From contig JAVBMR010000004.1 of assembly GCA_031552235.1 (NCBI GenBank), positions 1 through 64,000 of the forward strand: DNA of 64,000 nucleotides, read 5' to 3'. The stretch is from WRDF01 sp031552235. Lineage in GTDB: Bacteria; Bacteroidota; Bacteroidia; Bacteroidales; Rikenellaceae. This document shows positions 58,694-64,000 of the stretch, in pieces. Every line of letters begins with the position of its first letter. Position 1 is the first letter of the stretch. The position numbers and the translations under genes were made by a program. The notes beneath the pieces were generated by a model, which was not told the origin of the DNA, did no database searches, and worked only from the letters and a program-made list of their open reading frames with translations.

Positions 58694-59259
58694 TAGAAAT
58701 TGACGGCAAGATAGTTAGTATTGACTTGTTAACCGAATGCTTTAGCTGCGACCTTGCCAAATGCAAGGGCATATGCTGTGTCGAAGGCAACTCCGGCGCG
58801 CCCCTCGAAATGGAGGAGGTCGACCTGCTGGAAGAGGGTTACGAGGCGTACAAGCCATATCTCAAGCCGGAAGGTGTGGAAGCGATTGAAAAGCATGGCT
58901 TTGTGATCGTAGACATGGACGGCGACCTGACCACGCCCCTTATAAACGATGCCGAATGCGCCTATTCTTTCGAGGAAAACGGGATCACGCTCTGCGCCGT
59001 CGAACGGGCGTGGCGCGAAGGCAAACTGGACTTCCAAAAACCTATTTCATGCCACTTGTATCCCATACGCGTGGCGAAATTCCGCAACGGCTCAGTTGGA
59101 CTGAACTACCACCGCTGGAACGTCTGCTCGACAGCCGTAACGTGCGGAAAAAGAGAGGGAATCCCGGTGTACAAATCCCTCAAAGCGCCCATAGAAAGAT
59201 GTTTCGGCAAAGACTTCTACAAAGCGCTTGAAGAGGCCGAAAAATTCATCAAAAAGTAG
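58690..59259 (+). CDS. DUF3109 Cys-rich protein
   Basis: A 189-residue protein of the DUF3109/YkgJ-like group. The N-terminal cluster CFSCDLAKCKGICCVEG (17-33), later ECAYSFEENGITLCAVERA, PISCHLYPIRV and NVCSTAVTCG supply about ten Cys plus His, the pattern of zinc or Fe-S binding proteins. Function is unknown. It overlaps ddl by four bases and ends the yicC-gmk-nadD-TPR-ddl run, with a hairpin terminator at 59305-59328. Confidence 0.9.
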   Translation: MIEIDGKIVSIDLLTECFSCDLAKCKGICCVEGNSGAPLEMEEVDLLEEGYEAYKPYLKPEGVEAIEKHGFVIVDMDGDLTTPLINDAECAYSFEENGITLCAVERAWREGKLDFQKPISCHLYPIRVAKFRNGSVGLNYHRWNVCSTAVTCGKREGIPVYKSLKAPIERCFGKDFYKALEEAEKFIKK

Positions 59260-59304
59260 ATGCGCAAGGCTTCGGCGGGATCGGTTAGCAAATGAAATAC
59301 ACAG

Positions 59305-59328
59305 TCCGGAAAATTGGTTTTTTCCGGA
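59305..59328 (+). terminator. Terminator of the yicC...DUF3109 run, overlapping the next promoter
   Basis: A perfect 9-bp stem TCCGGAAAA/TTTTCCGGA is followed by seven Ts. Its TTGGTT loop contains the TTG (59314-59316) that serves as the -33 box of the next gene. Confidence 0.85.
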
Positions 59329-59336
59329 TTTTTTTA

Positions 59337-59344
59337 TAAGTTTG
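59337..59344 (+). promoter_or_regulatory. Promoter of the M23/LysM gene (TTG ... TAAGTTTG)
   Basis: Perfect TAnnTTTG box with TTG at 59314-59316, 20 bp upstream. It sets the transcript start near 59348 and rules out any start codon further upstream. Confidence 0.75.
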
Positions 59345-59366
59345 CGATAACCTTAAATCTAAGTTC

Positions 59367-60434
59367 TTGATTTTGAATAAAATAATTTTCCTGCTAACCC
59401 TAACAGCAAGCCTCATCGTTGCGTCTGGCGCCGGATTTGCCCAGCGCCGGCAACCGGTAAATTATGTCCCAAAACTGGAGGAACTTCCGCGCATACCGAT
59501 GGATACGCTCGACACGGCCGATCCGGAAACCAGGCTCGTGCTTTATACAAACAACACATTCTCGTACCACAGGCCGGCCCTCGAAAAGAAACTTTCGGGT
59601 ATGCAGGTATACAAAGAGCATTGGGACACTGCGCAGGTGTTCGCATACAGGACGGTTGAACTGAAAGACCTGCCGGACGTTGTGGACGTTAAACTGATAT
59701 CCGATTATGACGATTTCCACGCCCCCTACATGACGAAAGTCTATTCGAAGTACGGGCCGCGGGGCCGCAGGAACCACAATGGCGTTGACCTTCCGCTGAA
59801 AACGGGCGATCCGGTCTTCGCTACTTTCGAAGGTAAGGTGCGTTATTCGACATACAACTCGGGCGGTTTCGGCAACCTCGTCATCGTGCGACACAGTAAC
59901 GGTCTGGAAACTTGGTACGCGCACCTCTCGCGCAGGAACGTTGTAGCTAACGATTACGTAAAAGCCGGTGACGTAATAGGTTACGGCGGAAGCACAGGCC
60001 GCAGTTTCGGCCCGCACCTCCATTTCGAAGTGCGCTATTTCGACCAGACATTCGACCCGGAGCGCCTGTTCGCATTCGAGGACGGCGAACTCAGGTATCA
60101 GACATTCGCGCTCGAACGCTCGTTCTTCAGTATAAACTCGCGCGAAACCGACCAGCTGGACGAGGACGACTTTAGCAATATCGCCTCGCTTACGGACGCC
60201 GAAGGCGAGGAAGCATCGGCGGAAGATATACTCGCATATCTTTCAGAGGCCGAAAAGGCCAAGCGTGAGGAGGAATACAGGAAGAGCCAGGAGGTTTACC
60301 ATACGGTCAAGCAGGGCGATATGCTCGGCACGATATCCAGAAAGTACGGGGTGTCGGTCGACCAGATATGCCGCCTGAACAACATCACCAGGACCACAAC
60401 CCTCCGGCTAAACAAAAGGCTGAGGGTCAAGTAG
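59367..60434 (+). CDS. M23 peptidase with LysM domain, TTG start
   Basis: An exported peptidoglycan hydrolase or hydrolase activator of ~355 residues. No ATG is available between the promoter and the signal peptide, so the start must be TTG 59367 or TTG 59373. The signal peptide runs to about SGAGFAQ. The M23 domain has the HxxxD pair in NHNGVDLPLKTGDPV and HLHFEVRY, with GNLVIVRHSNGLETWYAHLS between them. The C-terminal LysM repeat is YHTVKQGDMLGTISRKYGVSVDQICRLNNI. The first zinc ligand and the HxH are both present, so catalysis is plausible. Confidence 0.9.
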   Translation: MILNKIIFLLTLTASLIVASGAGFAQRRQPVNYVPKLEELPRIPMDTLDTADPETRLVLYTNNTFSYHRPALEKKLSGMQVYKEHWDTAQVFAYRTVELKDLPDVVDVKLISDYDDFHAPYMTKVYSKYGPRGRRNHNGVDLPLKTGDPVFATFEGKVRYSTYNSGGFGNLVIVRHSNGLETWYAHLSRRNVVANDYVKAGDVIGYGGSTGRSFGPHLHFEVRYFDQTFDPERLFAFEDGELRYQTFALERSFFSINSRETDQLDEDDFSNIASLTDAEGEEASAEDILAYLSEAEKAKREEEYRKSQEVYHTVKQGDMLGTISRKYGVSVDQICRLNNITRTTTLRLNKRLRVK

Positions 60435-60452
60435 GCCGGGCGGTTGTCATGG

Positions 60453-60498
60453 ATAAACAATAAGCGGCATCGTTTAGACGATGCCGCTTATTGTTTAT
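60453..60498. terminator. Strong bidirectional terminator
   Basis: A perfect 20-bp stem (60453-60472 with 60479-60498) has a 6-nt loop. It is shared by the M23/LysM gene and the convergent dihydroorotate-dehydrogenase-like gene. Confidence 0.9.
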
Positions 60499-60520
60499 AG
60501 GGATGGCGTCAAACGGCAGC

Positions 60521-61489
60521 TTACCGTTGGAATGTCTTCATGTACTGCGCACGCTGGTATGCGTTGCTGAAATTTTCGCTCGCTTTGTTGCTGAGCATTC
60601 CGGTAAACTGTTCGACAGAATCGAAGCTGTGTTTGTCCATCCAGTCAGCAAGGTACGTTTTCATTTCTTCGATGGCCGCAGCCCCGCGTTTGTAAACCGC
60701 TGTGCAGATCTCGGCCGCTTTCGCCCCGGCAAGCAACACCTTCACAAGATCTTCACCGGTATGGACGCCTGTGGAAACGGCGATATCTATATTCACCTGC
60801 GGTGCGCACATGGCGACCGTGCGTATAGTGCTGCGCAGTTCGGTGGTCGCGCTGAATATCTCTGAATCAACAATTTTTATGTGATCTATATCGATATCAG
60901 GCTCGATGAAGCGGTTGAACATCACAACGCCCTTCGCCTTGCGGTTATACGCCTCGCGGGCAATGTTAAGCACGTTCGTAAACCTTTGGGGGAGTTTCAC
61001 GGACACGGGAATGCCGACAGCCCCGGTGACACTGCTTATAGTATCGAGGTAAAGTTTTTCTATCTCCGCCGCAGTGTGTTCCGGGCTGGTGGGGAGCAGG
61101 AAGATGTTGAGTTCGAGGGCGTCGGCGCCGGCGTCCTCTATCTTGCGTGCATAATCTGTCCAACCGCTTGTGTTCATGCAGTTTATGCTGGCGATGACCG
61201 GTATCGAGACTTCCGCTTTCGCCTGTTTGATGAGCGACAGGTGCCCCTGCACGTATTCGTCGCCTACATAGCTGCGCAAATAGTCGATGGCCTCCGGATA
61301 GTCTGTAAAACGGTCCAGGAATTGGCTTTCGTTCAATATTTGCTCTTCGAAAATGGATTTCAGGACGACAGCCCCGGCTCCGGCTTTTTCCATCTCGACG
61401 ACATGTTTGAACGACGACGTGAGCGGCGAACTCGCTATTATGACAGGGTTGGGCAGCGTGAGCCCCATGTATTTGGTTTTCAGTTTCAT
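60521..61489 (-). CDS. Dihydroorotate dehydrogenase-like protein
   Basis: A 322-residue FMN-type TIM-barrel protein. KYMGLTLPNPVIIASSPLTSS at the N terminus, VIASINCMNTSGWTDYARKIEDAGADALELNI, PVSVKLPQRF and GAKAAEICTAVYKRG give the class I PyrD-like layout. It is the paralogous form usually annotated as dihydroorotate-dehydrogenase-like, and may not be the pyrimidine enzyme; no pyr genes are adjacent. It follows yggS by 36 bp on the same strand and probably shares its transcript. Confidence 0.87.
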   Translation of the reverse strand: MKLKTKYMGLTLPNPVIIASSPLTSSFKHVVEMEKAGAGAVVLKSIFEEQILNESQFLDRFTDYPEAIDYLRSYVGDEYVQGHLSLIKQAKAEVSIPVIASINCMNTSGWTDYARKIEDAGADALELNIFLLPTSPEHTAAEIEKLYLDTISSVTGAVGIPVSVKLPQRFTNVLNIAREAYNRKAKGVVMFNRFIEPDIDIDHIKIVDSEIFSATTELRSTIRTVAMCAPQVNIDIAVSTGVHTGEDLVKVLLAGAKAAEICTAVYKRGAAAIEEMKTYLADWMDKHSFDSVEQFTGMLSNKASENFSNAYQRAQYMKTFQR

Positions 61490-61525
61490 GTTCGTATATT
61501 TCTGTTATTTAAGATTACTCGCCGG

Positions 61526-62185
61526 TTAATCGCGCGCGCCGAAAATAAGGCTGCCGATGCGTACCATGTTCGCCCCGCACTCCACCGCCGTTTGCCAGTC
61601 GGAGGTCATGCCCATTGACAGCGTATCGAAATCTTTCCCGAATTTATCTTTCCTGAGCGATGTGAATATGTCGTGCAGGCGCATGAATTCCTGCCGTATC
61701 CGTTCCTGGTCGTCGGTTAAAGTGGCGATTCCCATAAGGCCGCGTATACGAATGTTGGTCAATAACTTATATGAGCCTTTGTCGAGGTATTCCATGAGCT
61801 CTCCGAGCTGCCAGCCGCTCTTGGAATCTTCCTCGGCGATGCGCACTTCGAGCAGGACGTTTATGACGCGTCCGTTCTTCCAGGCCTCCTTGTTGATGGC
61901 GTCCAACAGTCTGTCCGAATCGACGGAATGAATCAGATCGACGAACGGCGCGATGTACTTTATCTTGTTGGTTTGCAGGTGCCCTATCATGTGCCAACTG
62001 ATGTCCTTAGGCAGCATTTCGTACTTGGCCTTCAACTCTTGCGGGCGGCTTTCGCCGAAAATGCGCAGCCCAGCCGCATATGCCTCCATGATCGTTTCAG
62101 CCGGATGCGTCTTCGAAACCGCAACAAGCGTGACACCTTTGGGTATGGCCCTCTTCAATTCGTCGATCTGTTCTTTCAATTCCAT
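61526..62185 (-). CDS. yggS: PLP homeostasis protein YggS/PROSC
   Basis: A 219-residue single-domain fold III PLP-binding protein without known catalysis; it buffers pyridoxal phosphate. The PLP lysine is K25 in TLVAVSKTHP. IFGESRPQELKAKYEMLP, WHMIGHLQTNKIKY, the phosphate-site GLMGIATLTDD and LSMGMTSDWQTAVECGANMVRIGSLIFG are family hallmarks. A TATATTTA sequence at 62208-62215 may be its -7 box. The divergent neighbour is lpdA. Confidence 0.93.
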   Translation of the reverse strand: MELKEQIDELKRAIPKGVTLVAVSKTHPAETIMEAYAAGLRIFGESRPQELKAKYEMLPKDISWHMIGHLQTNKIKYIAPFVDLIHSVDSDRLLDAINKEAWKNGRVINVLLEVRIAEEDSKSGWQLGELMEYLDKGSYKLLTNIRIRGLMGIATLTDDQERIRQEFMRLHDIFTSLRKDKFGKDFDTLSMGMTSDWQTAVECGANMVRIGSLIFGARD

Positions 62186-62228
62186 GCGTCTTAATATATT
62201 AATAGAGTAAATATAAGCAATATTTTCT

Positions 62229-62236
62229 TATTTTTG
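62229..62236 (+). promoter_or_regulatory. -7 box TATTTTTG of lpdA
   Basis: Perfect TAnnTTTG box. It predicts a leader of about 87 nt before ATG 62328. Confidence 0.6.
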
Positions 62237-62327
62237 CTAAATACCGGTGGTCTAAAAGCGCACTCCGGGAGCAATTTACTGACAGCAAACGGGATGCCAT
62301 TTTGCCCGCGATAAAAAACAGGAAGAT

Positions 62328-63716
62328 ATGGATTACGACATTGTAGTGATAGGAAGCGGCCCCGGAGGCTATGTGGCGGCCATTAGGGCGGCGCAACTGG
62401 GTAAAAAAGTCGCGGTCGTCGAGCGTGCGGAACTCGGCGGCGTGTGCCTTAACTGGGGCTGTATCCCCACGAAAGCCCTGCTGAAAAGTGCACAGGTATA
62501 CGGTTATGCCGCCAATGCCGGCTCGTTCGGCGTGGAGGTCGAGGGCGGCGTAAAGCCCGACATGCCGAAGGTGGTCGCCCGCAGCCGTGCGGTAGCCGAA
62601 ACCATGAGCAAAGGCGTGGCTTTTTTGCTGAACAAGAACAAGATAGACGTTATACATGGGCATGCGGTGCTGCTCGATGGAGGCAGGGTAGGAGTTTCCT
62701 CGAACGAGGGCGTGGTTGAATATTCGGCGGCTCACATCATCCTCGCCACAGGTGCGCGCCAAAAAGAGATCGCGGCCATTCCGATTGACGGTCATGCGGT
62801 TATCAATGCCAAACAGGCGCTTTTGCTCGAACGCGTCCCCGAATCGGTCGTGGTTGTCGGCTCAGGGGCGATAGGGTGCGAATTCGCGTGGTATTTCGCG
62901 GCATTAGGCTCGAAAGTGACGCTGATCGAGTATCTGCCCGACATCTTGCCCCTTGAGGACGAGGAGGTTTCGAAGTACATGGACCGCTCGTTCCGGAAAC
63001 TGCGCGCGACGGTCATGACGTCGGCTGCGGTCAAATCTGTCGCTGTGAAAGACGGCCGGTGCCTGATCGAGGTCGAAAGCGCGAAATGCATGCAAATCAT
63101 TGAAAGCGAGATAGTTTTGTCGGCAGTCGGGATAAATGCCAACATCGAGGGAATCGGTCTGGAAGCCGCCGGAGTGGCCTCGGCGAACGGCAAAATAACC
63201 GTAGACGAATTTTACAGGACGAATATGCCCGGGGTCTATGCCGTAGGCGATATCGTCCCCGGTCCGGCACTTGCCCACGTGGCCTCGGCCGAGGCGATAT
63301 GCTGTGTCGAAAAAATATGTGGCCTTGAGCCGGAGCCTGTTGACTACGCCACCATCCCCTCGTGCGTATACACAGCGCCAGAGGTCGCCTCGGTGGGCAT
63401 CACGGAAAAGCAGGCGAGGGGAAACGGGTTAGAGGTGCGCATAGGGAAATTCCTGTTCACAGCATCGGGCAAGGCCGCTTCGGCAGGCGACCGCGACGGG
63501 TTCGTGAAGTTGATATTCGACGCCGCCACCGACAAATTGCTCGGTGCGCATATGGTCGGCGCCAACGTGACCGAGATGGTCGCGGAGCTGACCCTGGCGA
63601 AGCGGACTGGTGTGATATCGCATATCCTGGCCCGCACCATCCACCCCCATCCGACAATGGGCGAGGCGATAAGCGAAGCGGCGGAAGCCGCAACCGGACA
63701 GGCGATACATTTATAA
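62328..63716 (+). CDS. lpdA: Dihydrolipoyl dehydrogenase
   Basis: The flavoprotein E3 reoxidises lipoyl groups in 2-oxoacid dehydrogenase or glycine cleavage complexes. 462 residues. FAD loop GSGPGGYVAA (9-18), redox disulfide C40/C45 in GGVCLNWGCIPTKA, NAD loop VVVGSGAIGCEFAW, FAD-binding YAVGDIVPGPALAHVASAE and the catalytic HPHPTMGEAISEA near the C terminus are intact. No E1, E2 or glycine-cleavage genes are adjacent in the window, so its complex partners are elsewhere. A GC-rich hairpin without a T-run lies just after the stop (63723-63747). Confidence 0.95.
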   Translation: MDYDIVVIGSGPGGYVAAIRAAQLGKKVAVVERAELGGVCLNWGCIPTKALLKSAQVYGYAANAGSFGVEVEGGVKPDMPKVVARSRAVAETMSKGVAFLLNKNKIDVIHGHAVLLDGGRVGVSSNEGVVEYSAAHIILATGARQKEIAAIPIDGHAVINAKQALLLERVPESVVVVGSGAIGCEFAWYFAALGSKVTLIEYLPDILPLEDEEVSKYMDRSFRKLRATVMTSAAVKSVAVKDGRCLIEVESAKCMQIIESEIVLSAVGINANIEGIGLEAAGVASANGKITVDEFYRTNMPGVYAVGDIVPGPALAHVASAEAICCVEKICGLEPEPVDYATIPSCVYTAPEVASVGITEKQARGNGLEVRIGKFLFTASGKAASAGDRDGFVKLIFDAATDKLLGAHMVGANVTEMVAELTLAKRTGVISHILARTIHPHPTMGEAISEAAEAATGQAIHL

Positions 63717-63783
63717 TCTTAGCGGGGCGGCACTTTGTGCCACCCCGTGGAATGTAGCGACAGCACAAGGCAGTCGCAGCCTT

Positions 63784-63946
63784 AATTTACAGAATTATCC
63801 ATTTTAGTCGTGTATTTACGTTTCGGCTTGCTTTGCAAGCCGTCGGCCCGCAACCACCCTGAGCGGAGGGCTGAATGATATTCACCCCCCCCGCTGGCCG
63901 CAGCCGGCAAAACCGAACACGACTAAAAGGGATAAGCCTGATAATT
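63784..63946. repeat. Inverted-repeat element at the right edge
   Basis: TTTTAGTCGTGT (63802-63813) and ACACGACTAAAA (63917-63928) are perfect inverted copies. The similarity continues outward imperfectly (TTATCC / GGATAA and AATTTAC on both sides), making ~30-bp ends around ~100 bp of GC-rich, palindrome-containing sequence. The interval 63717-64000 has no gene visible to me. It could be a small non-autonomous element or a structured RNA. Confidence 0.5.
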
Positions 63947-64000
63947 TACAACCGTGAAAATAAATACATTGCTGCCAAAAATATCGAGTAGATTTTACTC

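Noticed and set aside
1..64000. tRNA, rRNA or CRISPR arrays
   Set aside because: No T-arm-like GTTCRANNC context with a cloverleaf, no rRNA sequence and no regularly spaced repeats were seen in the intergenic regions.

Overview
The window looks like a piece of a moderately GC-rich Bacteroidales chromosome, in the style of Alistipes or other Rikenellaceae. The assignment rests on three things. First, the characteristic -7 promoter box TAnnTTTG sits before many genes. Second, there are lineage-typical families: a long NusB, DUF2795, DUF5606, DUF4294, DUF4919, a short SerA of the Bacteroides type, thrA fused to homoserine dehydrogenase, an ApgM-like enzyme in the homoserine-kinase position, and a Na+-type pyrophosphatase. 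Third, ribosome binding sites are A-rich rather than GGAGG. No rRNA, tRNA or CRISPR array was found. Genus level is a guess.

Layout. 1-2530 is an AT-rich accessory patch: the tail of an IS3-family transposase, a 16-bp inverted repeat, an acidic protein with a Cys-rich tail, a small excisionase-like HTH protein, and a tyrosine recombinase broken by a one-base frameshift. From 2571 the sequence is mostly core genome: cobalamin adenosyltransferase and a BaiN-like flavoprotein (2.9-5.1 kb), nusB and yajC (5.3-6.6 kb), a threonine operon thrA / ApgM-like / thrC on the minus strand (6.8-11.9 kb), ligA and dapA (12.6-15.6 kb), and a DUF4919 protein with a clostripain-family lipoprotein (15.7-17.7 kb). 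A minus-strand run crcB-pta-ackA-rfbA-rfbC-rfbD follows (17.8-22.8 kb), then an orphan OmpR-type regulator, and DUF349-pyrG-yidC (24.2-29.7 kb).

The middle holds DUF4294, a flavodiiron protein with a small thioesterase, an AT-rich islet with a probably frameshifted lipoprotein (32.3-32.9 kb), a ferritin-like protein, an unknown 488-residue membrane protein, hppA, a SpoU methyltransferase, panB, a SAM methyltransferase with a CvfB-like S1 protein, a lytic transglycosylase joined to uvrA, and glgB. The last third carries a four-subunit 2-oxoacid:ferredoxin oxidoreductase operon with two trailing lipoprotein genes (47.1-50.9 kb), an NlpE-like lipoprotein, a serine operon serC-serA-DUF1015 (51.7-55.2 kb), yicC-gmk-nadD-TPR-ddl-DUF3109 (55.4-59.3 kb), an M23/LysM cell-wall protein, a dihydroorotate-dehydrogenase-like protein with yggS, and lpdA.

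The most interesting material is between the genes. A ~65-nt element with compensatory changes in its hairpin occurs twice, in the spacer after thrA and in the spacer after serA. A ~386-bp MITE-like element with terminal inverted repeats lies beside the orphan regulator, and solo copies of its end motif occur elsewhere. A REP-like insertion has separated the vorB reading frame from a duplicate of its own first eight codons. A promoter-linked repeat precedes two unrelated genes, and another inverted-repeat element lies at the right edge. No single gene cluster here reads as a dedicated new defence or biosynthetic system.
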